Shown here one piece after another: positions 20,770 to 30,374 of a stretch of DNA of 64,000 nt; the stretch's first letter is position 1; every line of letters starts with the position of its first letter. A program made the position numbers and the translations under genes. The DNA lies in NCBI RefSeq assembly GCF_016124325.1, contig NZ_WGNY01000017.1:1-64000 (forward strand). The letters are read 5' to 3'. The notes under the pieces are model-generated. The model was given only the letters and a program-made list of their open reading frames with translations, was not told the DNA's origin and did no database searches. The DNA is from Phenylobacterium sp. GTDB lineage: Bacteria; Pseudomonadota; Alphaproteobacteria; Caulobacterales; Caulobacteraceae.

Positions 20770-21597
20770 CTACCGCCCCGCCGCGAGCCACGCGTCGGCC
20801 AGGCCGAGGAAGCCGGCTACCGGCACCGTCTCCGCGCGCGCCTGCGGGTCGAGGCCGGCCGCCACGGCGAGCGCCTCGCCGCCCAGGCTCTTGAGGCTGG
20901 ACCTCAGCATCTTGCGGCGCTGGCCGAAGGCGGCCGCCGTCACGGTCTGGAGCGCGGTCAGCCGGTCGGGCGAGGGGCGGTCGGCGCGGGGTTCGAGCCG
21001 TACGACGGCCGAATCCACCTTGGGCGGCGGGGTGAAGGCGCGCGCCGGCGCGTCCAGCACGCGGTGCGCCTCGCACGTCGCCTGGGCCAGCACACCCAGC
21101 CGGCCGTAGGCGTCCTCGTTCGGCCCGGCGGTGATCCGGTCGGCCACCTCGCGCTGGAACATCAGGGTGAGCGAGGCCGGCGTCCACGGCCCGGTGAGCC
21201 ACTTCACCAGCAGCGGCGTGCCGACGTTGTAGGGCAGGTTGGAGACGACGTGCGCGGGCGCGCCGCCCGCGATCGCCGCCTCGTCGGCCTTGAGCGCGTC
21301 GCCGAAGATCAGCTCCAGCCGGCCCGAGGCGGCCGCTACCTCCTCCAGCAGCGGCCGGAACCGCTCGTCCTTCTCGATCGCCGTCACCCGCGCCCCGGTC
21401 TCCAGCAGGGCGCGGGTCAGCCCGCCGGGGCCGGGTCCCACCTCGATCACGTGGTCGGCCTCGCCCACCTGGGCCATGCGGGCGATCTTGCGGGTGACGT
21501 TCAGGTCGAGCAGGAAGTGCTGGCCGAACGCCTTCTTGGCCCACAGGCCGTGCGTTTCCAGCGCCTCGCGCAGGCCGGGCAGGGCGTCCAGGCTCAT
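20770..21597 (-). CDS. rsmA: 16S rRNA (adenine(1518)-N6/adenine(1519)-N6)-dimethyltransferase
   Basis: A 275-residue SAM-dependent enzyme that dimethylates two adjacent adenines in the 3' hairpin of 16S rRNA during 30S maturation. KAFGQHFLLD (about 22-31), the SAM motif EVGPGPGGLT and catalytic NLPYNVGTPLL are all present. The start at 21597 gives the usual family length and overlaps the pdxA stop as ATGA. It is the last gene of the lptF-lptG-lptD-surA-pdxA-rsmA block, and the surA-pdxA-rsmA order is widely conserved in proteobacteria. Confidence 0.97.
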   Translation of the reverse strand: MSLDALPGLREALETHGLWAKKAFGQHFLLDLNVTRKIARMAQVGEADHVIEVGPGPGGLTRALLETGARVTAIEKDERFRPLLEEVAAASGRLELIFGDALKADEAAIAGGAPAHVVSNLPYNVGTPLLVKWLTGPWTPASLTLMFQREVADRITAGPNEDAYGRLGVLAQATCEAHRVLDAPARAFTPPPKVDSAVVRLEPRADRPSPDRLTALQTVTAAAFGQRRKMLRSSLKSLGGEALAVAAGLDPQARAETVPVAGFLGLADAWLAAGR

Positions 21598-22601
21598 CCC
21601 GCCCGGCGCCGGGCGATCTCGGCGGCCATCCGGATGGCCGCGATCAGGCTGTCGGCGCGCGCGACGCCGCGGCCGGCGATGTCGAAGGCCGTCCCGTGGT
21701 CGGGCGAGGTCCGCACGATCGGCAGGCCCAGGGTCACGTTCACCCCGCCCCAGAAGTCCAGCATCTTCACCGGGATCAGCGCCTGGTCGTGATAGAGGCA
21801 CAGCGCCGCGTCATAGGTCGCCCGCGCCTCGGCGTGGAACAGGGTGTCCGACGGGACGGGGCCCCGCACCTCGACGCCCAGGTCGCGCAGCGCCCGGATC
21901 GCCGGCTCCACGATCTCCACCTCCTCGCGGCCGATCGTCCCGCCTTCGCCGGCGTGGGGGTTGAGGCCGGCCACCGCCAGCCGCGGCGTGGCGACGCCGA
22001 AGTCGCGCTTCAACGCCTGGGCGGTGACGAGGCCGGCGTTGACGATGGCTTCGATGCTCAGCTTGCCGGGCACGGCCGCCAGCGGCTCGTGCACCGTCAC
22101 CAGGCTCACCCTCAGGTCCGCGGCGGCCAGCATCATGACCGGGCCCCGCGCCCCATCGTGCCGGACCGCGGCGGTCAGGTCGCCGAGGAACTCGGTGTGG
22201 CCGGGAAACTTGAAGCCGGCGGCGTAGAGCGGGGCCTTGGCGATCGGCGCGGTCACCAGGCCGGAGGCGGTCTTCGAGAGCGTCAGGCCCACCGCCGTCT
22301 CGATCCAGCGGATGATCGCCTGCGCGGCCGCCGGCGAGGGCTGGCCCGCCACCACCGGCGCGCGGACGGGCAGGTCGAGCACGGGGATGGCGTCGGCGAA
22401 GGCCGCGCGCGCCTCGTCCACCGAGGAGATGGCCTTCACGATGGCCCGCGACGAACCGGACGCCGAACTCAGGGCCTGGGCGTCGCCCACTACGAAGAAG
22501 GCCGGACCGGTCTCCCGAAGCGCCCGCCACGCCTTGACGACGATCTCGGGGCCGACGCCGGCCGGATCGCCGAGGGTGAGCGCGAGGGGCTGGTCGGTCA
22601 C
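21594..22601 (-). CDS. pdxA: 4-hydroxythreonine-4-phosphate dehydrogenase
   Basis: A 335-residue NAD-dependent, divalent-metal-dependent enzyme of the DXP-dependent pyridoxal phosphate pathway. It starts MTDQPLALTLGDPAGVGPE, the typical PdxA N terminus, and has GHTEFLGD, NPHAGEGG and LYHDQALIPVK, which carry the metal and substrate ligands. The start codon is GTG, overlapping the surA stop as GTGA; the stop overlaps the rsmA start as ATGA, so translation is probably coupled on both sides. Confidence 0.97.
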   Translation of the reverse strand: MTDQPLALTLGDPAGVGPEIVVKAWRALRETGPAFFVVGDAQALSSASGSSRAIVKAISSVDEARAAFADAIPVLDLPVRAPVVAGQPSPAAAQAIIRWIETAVGLTLSKTASGLVTAPIAKAPLYAAGFKFPGHTEFLGDLTAAVRHDGARGPVMMLAAADLRVSLVTVHEPLAAVPGKLSIEAIVNAGLVTAQALKRDFGVATPRLAVAGLNPHAGEGGTIGREEVEIVEPAIRALRDLGVEVRGPVPSDTLFHAEARATYDAALCLYHDQALIPVKMLDFWGGVNVTLGLPIVRTSPDHGTAFDIAGRGVARADSLIAAIRMAAEIARRRAG

Positions 22602-23962
22602 CGCGTCTCGATGGTGGCCGAGTTGCGCAGGTCGCGCATGTAGCGGCGGGAGATCATCGACAGTTGCTGGCTGTAGAGCCGCTGTTCGATCTGGTCCCGG
22701 TCGGCCTGGGCGGCGCTGGCCGAGCGCCGGCCGCAGACGGCGATCAGGTGCAGGCCGACGGGCGTGCGGATCGGGTCCGACACCTCGCCCACCTTCAGCC
22801 GGTTGGCGGCTTCCTGGAACTGGGGCGCCAGGTCGTTGACCTCGGCCTCGCCCAGGTCGCCGGCCACCACGCCCTGCGACTTGGCGGCGGCGGCCTCGAT
22901 GGAGTCACAGCCCTTGATGCGCCCCTTCACCGCCTCGAGCTTTTCGCGCGCGGCGGCCTCGTCGGCGGCGCTGGCGTCCTTGGGCAGGGCCACGGCCGCC
23001 TGCTTCAGGTTCACGAGCGTGGCGTCGCCGCCGGCCCGCTTGTCCTTCAGGTAGATGATGTAGACCCCGTCCTTCACCGGGATGGGCTGCGACAGCTGGC
23101 CGGGCCGCATCTGTTCCAGCACCGGCTGCACCTCGGGCGGCATGTCGGCCGCGGTCACCCACCCGGCCTCGCCGCCGCTGGCGGCCGTGGGCAGGGCCGA
23201 GAACTGCCGGGCCACGGCGGGGAAGGGCGCGCCCTGCTGCATCTGGCCGATCAGCTGCTGGGCGCCGGCCATCGCCTGCTGCATGCCGCCCACGCGGCTG
23301 GCGTCGATCAGCACCTCGCCGATGTTGTACTGCGGCTTGGCGGCTTCGGCCTCCAGGCGGGCCTGGGTGGCGGCGATCTGGTCGTCGCCGATGCGCAGGC
23401 GCGAGCCGTAGCGGCCCCGGATCCACCGGCCCCAGCTGATCTGGGCGCGCAGCTGCTGCTTCAGCGTGTCGGCGCCGATGCCCCGGGAGGCGAGGAAGCC
23501 GAGGAACTGCTCGCCGCTCATGTTGTTCTGCTGGGCCATGCCGTTGACTTCCTCGTTCACCTCCTGGTCGTCGGCGAGGATGTCGATCTTCTGCTCCCGC
23601 TCCACCCGGCGCAGTTCCTGGAACTGGAGGCGTTCGTCCACCAGCGAGACCAGGGCCTCGCGCTGGAACTGGGGCAGGTTCTGTTCGGTGGGCTGGACGC
23701 CCGACGTGGCGATCAGCAGCCGCATCCGCTGGCTCAGGTCGTAGGTCGAGATGATGTCGTCGTTGACCACGGCGGCCACCGACTCGGAGAGGCCCTGCGG
23801 CGGGGCCTGGACCGGAGCCGGCGCGGCGTCGGCCGGCGCGGTGGCCGTGGGCGCGTCGTCCGGCGCCGGCTGGGCGAGGGCGGGGGCGGCGGACGCCATG
23901 GCGGCGGCGGCGCAGGCGATCATCGCGCACCGTGCTGCCGGGCCCGTCAGATAGCGCATCAT
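22598..23962 (-). CDS. surA: Periplasmic peptidyl-prolyl isomerase/chaperone SurA
   Basis: About 454 residues. A periplasmic chaperone that delivers unfolded outer-membrane proteins. The signal peptide ends about APALA-QPA, followed by an Ala/Pro-rich linker, the SurA N domain (VAAVVNDDIISTYDL, DERLQFQEL) and parvulin-type isomerase segments (YNIGEVLID..., FPAVARQFS, GGEAGWVTAADMPPEV). The second parvulin domain looks reduced. ATG 23962 gives a compact signal peptide and has GAGGGAAG upstream; ATG 24001 and 24013, the latter overlapping the end of lptD, are alternatives. It lies between lptD, whose product is a main client, and pdxA. Confidence 0.9.
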   Translation of the reverse strand: MMRYLTGPAARCAMIACAAAAMASAAPALAQPAPDDAPTATAPADAAPAPVQAPPQGLSESVAAVVNDDIISTYDLSQRMRLLIATSGVQPTEQNLPQFQREALVSLVDERLQFQELRRVEREQKIDILADDQEVNEEVNGMAQQNNMSGEQFLGFLASRGIGADTLKQQLRAQISWGRWIRGRYGSRLRIGDDQIAATQARLEAEAAKPQYNIGEVLIDASRVGGMQQAMAGAQQLIGQMQQGAPFPAVARQFSALPTAASGGEAGWVTAADMPPEVQPVLEQMRPGQLSQPIPVKDGVYIIYLKDKRAGGDATLVNLKQAAVALPKDASAADEAAAREKLEAVKGRIKGCDSIEAAAAKSQGVVAGDLGEAEVNDLAPQFQEAANRLKVGEVSDPIRTPVGLHLIAVCGRRSASAAQADRDQIEQRLYSQQLSMISRRYMRDLRNSATIETR

Positions 23963-24002
23963 CAAGAAAGTCTTCCCTCGCAGGGCCCAACCCCGGCCCA
24001 TG

Positions 24003-26330
24003 TTACCTGCCATTGAATGAGCCGCCCAATGTGGCGAGCGTTAGGCGCACCGAGACCGAGTTGCTGGGCAGCAGGCGCCCGACGATCGTGTCCTCGCGCC
24101 GGTAGATCACGTCCACCCGCAGGCAGTCGTCGCGGTAGAAGACGCCCAGGTCGCGGATGACCCACGCGTCGCGGGCCAGGTCGCGGTTGCCGTAGACGCT
24201 GATCCCGTAGTTCCGGCCCAGGTAGACCTCGCCGCCGACGTCGAGGTTCTCGCGCTTCGTGCCGTTGATGTCGAAATCGTCGGTCAGGTAGCGGACGTAG
24301 CCGCTGCCGTACTTGTTGTAGGCGTTGATCCCGGCTTCCAGGCGGTGGACGTCCAGCGTGTCGTTGTCCAGCCGGGCGCGGGTGAACAGCGACAGCCCCC
24401 GCATGGGCTGGGCGTCGGCGGCGACGACCCAGTCCGACGCCTTGGTCCGCAGGCCGCTGCGGTCGGTGAAGACCGGGTTCCGCTCGGTGCGGAAGCTGCG
24501 GCCGACCATGAAGTTGGCCCGCCGCCCGTCGTCCCACATCACCGTGGCGCGGCCGGCGACGTTCAGCCGCACGCCGTCCTCGTAGAGGTCGTAGCCGGGG
24601 AACTTGTTGGCGCGGAACAGGGTGGTCTCGTCGAACTCGAAGGCGACGCTGTCCTCGTTCAGATAGACGGGGTCGCCCGCGGCCGTGCGCCCGATCACCA
24701 CCTGCTTGGCGTTCGGCGAGGCGGCCACCTGGGCCACGGGCTCCAGGACGATGGTGGCGTTCCCGGTCCGCTTGAACAGGGGATAGGAGATATCGAAGCC
24801 GGCCGTCGCCAGGGCGCGGCTCATGCTGTCGCTACGCGTGGCCGATCCCACGCCCGTCAGGATGTCGTGCAGGCGATAGCCGTCGACCCGCGCGTTGACG
24901 AACGGCTCCAGCCGCAGGCCGGCCGACGAGGTGTAGGCGGCCCGCCAGTCGACCTCGCCCGTGGCCCGGGCGCTGTCGAGGCCCGGCAGTCGCTGGGTGA
25001 GGTCGGTCTGCGACTGCTCGCGGCTCAGCACCACGGCGCTGGTGTGCAGGCGCAGCCGCCCGCCCAGCACCGTCTGGGCCGGCTCGTAGTGGCCTTCGAT
25101 CAATGGGCCGATCACCGGGAAGACGCGGTCGTTCTCGCCCGAGGCGAAGCCGGTCACGGGATCGATGGCGCCCGGGCGCAGGCCCTGGATCGTCATGGCG
25201 GCGACCGAGAGGTACGAACGCTCGTCCTGCCGCGTCGTGTAGATCTGCGAGATCAGCCGGCGGTCGTCGGCCACATAGGGCCCGCGGCTCTCGTAGACCT
25301 TGCCGATCTCGTACTTGTCGAAGATCAGGTCGTCCGAGGTGCGCTCGGCCGTGAACCCCCAGCGCCACTTCTCGTCGATCTGGAACGAGCCGCGGCCGAG
25401 GATGTAGCTGCGGTCGCTGTCGGTGCCGGGCAGCTCGTTGCCCTTGCCGTCGAAGTCGCGGGCGTGGGTGTAGCCGAAGCGGATGTCGACATCGCCCGAG
25501 TAGAAGCGCCGGCGGAACTCGCCGTTCAGGAAGGGCGCGATCTTGGTGTTGATCTGCGGGCTGACGATCAGGTCCATCGAGGGCGAGATGGCCCAGTAGT
25601 ACGGCTGCTCGTAGGAGAAGCCGCGCCGGTCCGAGGCCGAGGCCTTGGGCACCAGGAAGCCGGAATTCCGCTTCGACTGCGGGTCGGCGTGCCAGAACAG
25701 CGGCAGGTAGCCGACGGTCACGCCGAACAGGCGGAAGCGGGCGTTGCGGTAGTAGACGATCCGCCGGCGCTGGTCGCGCACCACGCGTTCCGCGGCGATC
25801 GACCAGGTGGGCGCCTTGGGCGAGCCGTCCTTGGCGCACGCCTCGCAGGGCGTGTAGATCGCCTTGTTGAGCTCCTGGATGTTGTCGCTGCGCTTGGCGG
25901 CGCTGGCCGCGGCGATCTTGACGTTCTCCTGCAGGCGCGCGGAGAAGCCCAGCGCGACACCGGCGCTCATCTCGTCGTCCAGCACCACCTCGTCGGCGTA
26001 TTCGGTGGAGCCGTCCGGGTTGATGATGACGATGTGGCCGTAGGCGTGGATCACGCCGGAGTTGTCGTCGTAGACCAGCTTGTCGGCCCGTAGCGTGCGG
26101 CCGTTGTAGCGGACCTCGATGTTCCCGGTCGCCGTGGTGCGGGCGGCCTTGTCCTCGCGCCACACCTCATCGGCTTCCATGTAGAGTTCGCCGGGCTGAA
26201 GGCCGTCGGCGGGCGGCTTGCCCTCCACGCCCTGCGCATGCGCGTGCGCGCCCAGGAGCAGGGCGATCGCGGCGCCGGCCAGGAGCGCGCGCTTGCCAGC
26301 GGATCGCGGCGGACGCCGACGCGGACTCAT
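24003..26330 (-). CDS. lptD: LPS-assembly protein LptD
   Basis: A 775-residue outer-membrane beta-barrel that inserts lipopolysaccharide into the outer leaflet. The signal peptide is about 1-32 (ALLLGAHAHAQ). The periplasmic LptA/OstA-like jellyroll follows (about 45-190, MEADEVWREDKAARTTATGN, VRYNGRTLRADKLVYD) and then the large barrel ending in GGSFNGR. CEAC in the N-terminal part and DDCLR near the C terminus provide the cysteines for inter-domain disulfides. It is placed after lptF and lptG and before surA, linking inner-membrane extraction to outer-membrane assembly. Confidence 0.96.
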   Translation of the reverse strand: MSPRRRPPRSAGKRALLAGAAIALLLGAHAHAQGVEGKPPADGLQPGELYMEADEVWREDKAARTTATGNIEVRYNGRTLRADKLVYDDNSGVIHAYGHIVIINPDGSTEYADEVVLDDEMSAGVALGFSARLQENVKIAAASAAKRSDNIQELNKAIYTPCEACAKDGSPKAPTWSIAAERVVRDQRRRIVYYRNARFRLFGVTVGYLPLFWHADPQSKRNSGFLVPKASASDRRGFSYEQPYYWAISPSMDLIVSPQINTKIAPFLNGEFRRRFYSGDVDIRFGYTHARDFDGKGNELPGTDSDRSYILGRGSFQIDEKWRWGFTAERTSDDLIFDKYEIGKVYESRGPYVADDRRLISQIYTTRQDERSYLSVAAMTIQGLRPGAIDPVTGFASGENDRVFPVIGPLIEGHYEPAQTVLGGRLRLHTSAVVLSREQSQTDLTQRLPGLDSARATGEVDWRAAYTSSAGLRLEPFVNARVDGYRLHDILTGVGSATRSDSMSRALATAGFDISYPLFKRTGNATIVLEPVAQVAASPNAKQVVIGRTAAGDPVYLNEDSVAFEFDETTLFRANKFPGYDLYEDGVRLNVAGRATVMWDDGRRANFMVGRSFRTERNPVFTDRSGLRTKASDWVVAADAQPMRGLSLFTRARLDNDTLDVHRLEAGINAYNKYGSGYVRYLTDDFDINGTKRENLDVGGEVYLGRNYGISVYGNRDLARDAWVIRDLGVFYRDDCLRVDVIYRREDTIVGRLLPSNSVSVRLTLATLGGSFNGR

Positions 26331-26422
26331 CTACGTTCTCGATCCCCTATTCGCCCGCGGGTCCCGCCGTCCGACGGTGCTTTGTGTCAGGCTTGCGATG
26401 CATAGCCGCGCCGGCCCAGGAT

Positions 26423-27526
26423 TCAACCGTCTTCCGTGTAGCAAAGCAGGGTCACCCCGGCGAGCAGCGCGACGACCGCGGGCGCCCAGGCCGCGGCGAA
26501 CAGCGGCAGGATGTCGGCCCGCGCCAGCGCGCCCGCGAACTGATTGAAGAAGAACATCACGAAACCCAGCGCCACGCCGGCGCCCGCCAGGCCCGCCAGC
26601 CCGCCGAGACGCGTGAGCCGGAGCGAGAAGGCGGCGGCCAGCACCGTCATGGCGGCGTAGAGCAGGGGGGTCGCCAGCAGCTGCTGGAATCGAAGCCGGT
26701 AGCCCGAAGCCGAAAACCCGGCCTGCTCGGTGAGGCGGATGGCCTTGGGCAGCTTCCAGAAGGCGATGGCCTCGGGCGAGGCCAGGCTCTCCATCGCCGC
26801 CTCGGCGTCCAGCGTCGAGCGGATCGAGAGGCTGTCCGAGCGGATCGACGAATCGCCCGCCGTGGCCTCCCGCACGTCCTTGAGCCGCCAGAAGCCGGGC
26901 AGCAGCGTCGCTTCCGCGGCCTCCAGCCGCCGGCGGAATTCGGGAAAGCCGCGATCGTTCTTCTCGTAGATGAACAGCGTGACGCCCTTCAGCGTCGCCA
27001 GGCCGTTCTGGACGTCGCGGGCGCGGGCGTGGATCACCACCTGGGTCGTCGCATCGCCCTGGCGCAGCCACACGTCCTGGGGCCGGTCGCCCAGGTAGTT
27101 CTGCATGATCCGCGCGCGCTCGTTCTCGAAGCGGGCGTTGAGCGAGGAGGCCAGGGGGTTGAGCCCGCCCACGGCCAGCAGGCCCAGGGCGAAGGCGCCC
27201 ACGGCCGGCGGGGCGATGAAGCGCCAGGCCGAGACCCCGGCGGCGCGCATCGCCACCAGTTCGCTGCGCCGGTTCAGCCCGACATAGGCGCCCAGGCCGC
27301 CGAACAGGAAGCAGAACGGCAGCAGGATCTGGATGAGCGACGGGGCGCGGAGCAGGGTGAGGCTGAAGATGCTGTCGGCGCCGACGTCGGCCCGGGTCCC
27401 GACCTGGCTCGACAGCTCGACGAACTGGATCAGCAGCACCACGGCGGCGATGACCGCCAGCGCGGTCGCGACGCCCATGAGCAGCCGCGCGGAGACGTAG
27501 CGCTCTATCCGCCCCAGCCCGTTCAC
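26423..27526 (-). CDS. lptG: LPS export ABC transporter permease LptG
   Basis: A 367-residue inner-membrane permease of the LptB2FG transporter. It starts with GTG at 27526 (protein start VNGLGRIERYVSARLL), overlapping the lptF stop as GTGA. Three N-terminal membrane helices are followed by a periplasmic jellyroll domain (about 130-260) and three C-terminal helices (RLGGLAGLAGAGVALGFVMF and following). The family length is about 350-370. The frame is open upstream of the GTG but that part overlaps lptF. It is separated from lptD by 92 bases. Confidence 0.94.
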   Translation of the reverse strand: MNGLGRIERYVSARLLMGVATALAVIAAVVLLIQFVELSSQVGTRADVGADSIFSLTLLRAPSLIQILLPFCFLFGGLGAYVGLNRRSELVAMRAAGVSAWRFIAPPAVGAFALGLLAVGGLNPLASSLNARFENERARIMQNYLGDRPQDVWLRQGDATTQVVIHARARDVQNGLATLKGVTLFIYEKNDRGFPEFRRRLEAAEATLLPGFWRLKDVREATAGDSSIRSDSLSIRSTLDAEAAMESLASPEAIAFWKLPKAIRLTEQAGFSASGYRLRFQQLLATPLLYAAMTVLAAAFSLRLTRLGGLAGLAGAGVALGFVMFFFNQFAGALARADILPLFAAAWAPAVVALLAGVTLLCYTEDG

Positions 27527-28674
27527 GCGGCGGCCTCGGCGGTGGGGGCGGCGGCGATCCGCGACTTGCGCCGGGTGATGTCGATGTGGCGGTTCACCCG
27601 GCCCCGGAAGATCTGGGCCAGCGCCAGCCACGTGGCCAGGAGCGGGGTGGCGTACTGGCCGATGTTGAGCCAGGCGTTGTCTTCGGCGGCGGCCTGGAAC
27701 TGGAAGCCGGCCAGCCGGGCGATCGCGGCCAGGGCGGCCATGGTGGCGATCCGGCGGCCGTAGCCCAGGCGCGAGAACCCGCCGCCGATGATCGCGGCGA
27801 GCGCCATGGCCATGAAGGCGATGTTGTAGAGCGGCGAGGCCAGGCGGGCGTGCCCCTCGGCCATCAGGTCGAGGCGGTTGCGCCGCTCCCAGTCCTGCTG
27901 GAGGTCGGGGAAGAGCAGCTCGTGCAGATAGCGGTCGGACGGCTTGTAGTGGATTAGCTCGTCGGAGTTCGCCAGCGGCCCGAGGTCGAAGGTGTAGCTG
28001 CGGAACGTGAGGAAGTTCAGCACCCCGCGGCTCGACAGCTCCTGGTTCGAGCCGTTCTGCAGGATCAGCACCGGCCGGCCCTGGCTGCGCGCGATGTGGC
28101 CTTTCTCGGCCGAATAGGTCGTGTCCGAGCCGTCCGGCCGGACCTGATGGATGAACAGGTTCACCAGGTTGCCCGAGCTGTCGACCTTCTGGGCGTAGAC
28201 CGTCAGGCCCGGCGCCGGGTGGGTGAACTCGCCCTCGCGCACCAGGGTGGCGGCAAGGTCGGTCCGCACCTCGAACAGCTCCTGGCGCAGGGTCCGGAAG
28301 GCGGCCGGCTGGATGAACAGGTTCATCGCCAGCGCAAGGAACGCGATGGTCGCCGCCAGCCGCATCGCCGGCGAGACCACCCGCCAGCGGCTCATGCCGC
28401 CGGCGAAGCAGACGACGATCTCCTGCTCGGTGTGCAGGCGGTTCAGGGCCACCAGCGCGGCCACGAACACGGCGATCGGCAGCACCAGGTTGATGAGCTG
28501 CGGCATGTACAGCAGCGTCACCTTGAGGAACACGAGCGCGCTCTGGCGCTGGTTCACGATCAGGTCGAGGCCCGCCAGGCTCTGGCTCAGCAACGCGACC
28601 GCCGTCAGCGCCAGAGTCGCTAGCGCGACTGGCCCGACGAGCTGGCGCAGGAGATATCGGTCGATCAGGCGCAT
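27523..28674 (-). CDS. lptF: LPS export ABC transporter permease LptF
   Basis: A 383-residue partner of LptG. It starts MRLIDRYLLRQLVGP, a typical LptF N terminus, then three membrane helices, a periplasmic domain (about 125-270, VREGEFTHPAPGLTVYAQ) and three C-terminal helices including ASPLYNIAFMAMALAAI. It is first in the leftward lpt block and divergent from pepA, as is common in proteobacteria. A short basic C-terminal tail (ITRRKSRIAAA) faces the cytosol. Confidence 0.95.
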   Translation of the reverse strand: MRLIDRYLLRQLVGPVALATLALTAVALLSQSLAGLDLIVNQRQSALVFLKVTLLYMPQLINLVLPIAVFVAALVALNRLHTEQEIVVCFAGGMSRWRVVSPAMRLAATIAFLALAMNLFIQPAAFRTLRQELFEVRTDLAATLVREGEFTHPAPGLTVYAQKVDSSGNLVNLFIHQVRPDGSDTTYSAEKGHIARSQGRPVLILQNGSNQELSSRGVLNFLTFRSYTFDLGPLANSDELIHYKPSDRYLHELLFPDLQQDWERRNRLDLMAEGHARLASPLYNIAFMAMALAAIIGGGFSRLGYGRRIATMAALAAIARLAGFQFQAAAEDNAWLNIGQYATPLLATWLALAQIFRGRVNRHIDITRRKSRIAAAPTAEAAA

Positions 28675-28915
28675 TTCGCGTACTACGGCCTGAGCCTTGC
28701 CCTTTCAGCTGAACGATGCCTGAAGCGGAGGAGGAAGTTCGAAACCCGGAACCATAGCGTTGCGGCGTGCGAAAGCGGCTTCCCCTTTTGTCCGCTACGC
28801 ACTAGGCCCGCAGGATTGGACGCGGCCCGGCCGCAATCCCGTTCTAAACCATGCGTCGCCGCGCCAGACAACATGACCTTGGCCACGGCCGGCGCAGCTC
28901 CGAGAGAGTGTGACG
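28675..28915. promoter_or_regulatory. Divergent promoter region between lptF and pepA
   Basis: A 241-base gap between divergent starts that must carry promoters for the lpt block and for pepA. It is AT-richer than its surroundings near 28700-28800. The pepA ribosome site is GAGAGAG. I see no convincing operator. Confidence 0.5.
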
Positions 28916-30361
28916 ATGGATATCGAGTTCGTGGCGGCGGGCGTCGCCGTTTCTCCGAAGGCCGCCCTGGCGCGCATCGTCTTCGAGGGCGAGGCTCAGA
29001 CGGGGCCGCTGGCCGCCGCGGTGGCCGCCAGCCGCTTCACGGGCGCCAAGGGGCAGACCCTGGACGTGCTCGCGCCCTCCGGCGTCGACGCCGCGCGGCT
29101 GGTCCTCGTCGGCGCGGGCAAGAAGGACGCCTTCGACACGATCGGCGCCGAGCATGCCGCCGCCAGCGCCTACGCCGCGGTGAAGGCCTCGGGCCTCGAG
29201 ACCCTGCGCATCGAACTCCCCGAGGGCGCCGAGACCGCCGCGCACGCGGCGCTGGGTGTCCGCCTCGCCAGCTACCGCTTCGACAAGTACCGGACCAAGG
29301 AGCCGGCCGATAAGAAGCCGTCCGTCTCCCGGACCGAGATCGTCGTGGCCGACTCCGACGCCGCGATCGCCGCCTTCGCGCCGCTGGCGGCCCTCGCCGA
29401 CGGCGTGGCCTTCACCCGCGACCTGGTCTCCGAGCCGGCCAACATCCTCTATCCCGCCGAGTTCGCCGCCCGCGTGAAGGCGCTGGAGAGCCTGGGCCTC
29501 GAGGTCGAGATCCTCGGCGAGCCCGAGATGATGAAGCTGGGCATGGGCTCGCTGCTGGGCGTGGGCCAGGGCAGCATCCGCGAGAGCCAGCTGGCGATCG
29601 TGAAGTGGAACGGCGGCAAGAAGGGCGATCAGCCCATCGCCTTCGTCGGCAAGGGCGTCTGCTTCGACACCGGCGGCATCTCGCTGAAGCCGGCCGACGG
29701 CATGGAGGACATGAAGTGGGACATGGGCGGCGCGGGCGCCGTCGCGGGCCTCATGCACGTCCTGGCCGGCCGCAAGGCCAAGGTGAACGCCATCGGCATC
29801 CTCGGCCTCGTCGAGAACATGCCCGACGGCAACGCCCAGCGTCCGGGCGACGTGGTCACCTCCATGTCGGGCCAGACCATCGAGGTCATCAACACCGACG
29901 CCGAGGGCCGCCTCGTGCTGGCCGACGCGCTCTGGTACTGCCAGGACCGCTTCAAGCCCAAGTTCATGGTCGATCTCGCCACCCTGACCGGCGCGATCAT
30001 CATTTCGCTGGGCAATGACTACGCCGGCTGCTTCTCCAACAACGACGAGCTGGCCGGCAACCTCCTCGCCGCCGCCGGCGCCGAGGGCGAGCCCCTGTGG
30101 CGCATGCCGCTGCCCGACGCCTACAACAAGCAGATCGACTCGATGATCGCCGACGTGAAGAACACCGGCGGCCGGCCGGGCGGCTCGATCACCGCGGCCC
30201 TGTTCCTGAAGCGCTTCGTCAACGACCTGCCCTGGGCGCACCTCGACATCGCCTCCACCGCCTGGAAGAAGCCGTCCACCGTGCCGACCATCCCGGACGG
30301 AGCCACCGGCTATGGCGTCCGGCTGCTGAACCGGATGGTGCAGGACAAGTACGAATCCTGA
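28916..30361 (+). CDS. pepA: Leucyl aminopeptidase (M17)
   Basis: A 481-residue cytosolic dimetal aminopeptidase that removes N-terminal residues. The C-terminal catalytic domain has [12 protein letters not shown] (metal and active-site Lys and Asp, about 246-256), the M17 signature NTDAEGRL (326-333) and DLATLTGA. The ATG at 28916 is preceded by GAGAGAG at 7 bases; an in-frame GTG 6 bases earlier sits too close to that site. Its stop is followed 14 bases later by an alpha/beta hydrolase and then holC; pepA-holC linkage is widespread in proteobacteria. Confidence 0.97.
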   Translation: MDIEFVAAGVAVSPKAALARIVFEGEAQTGPLAAAVAASRFTGAKGQTLDVLAPSGVDAARLVLVGAGKKDAFDTIGAEHAAASAYAAVKASGLETLRIELPEGAETAAHAALGVRLASYRFDKYRTKEPADKKPSVSRTEIVVADSDAAIAAFAPLAALADGVAFTRDLVSEPANILYPAEFAARVKALESLGLEVEILGEPEMMKLGMGSLLGVGQGSIRESQLAIVKWNGGKKGDQPIAFVGKGVCFDTGGISLKPADGMEDMKWDMGGAGAVAGLMHVLAGRKAKVNAIGILGLVENMPDGNAQRPGDVVTSMSGQTIEVINTDAEGRLVLADALWYCQDRFKPKFMVDLATLTGAIIISLGNDYAGCFSNNDELAGNLLAAAGAEGEPLWRMPLPDAYNKQIDSMIADVKNTGGRPGGSITAALFLKRFVNDLPWAHLDIASTAWKKPSTVPTIPDGATGYGVRLLNRMVQDKYES

Positions 30362-30374
30362 CGGCGCGCGGTCC

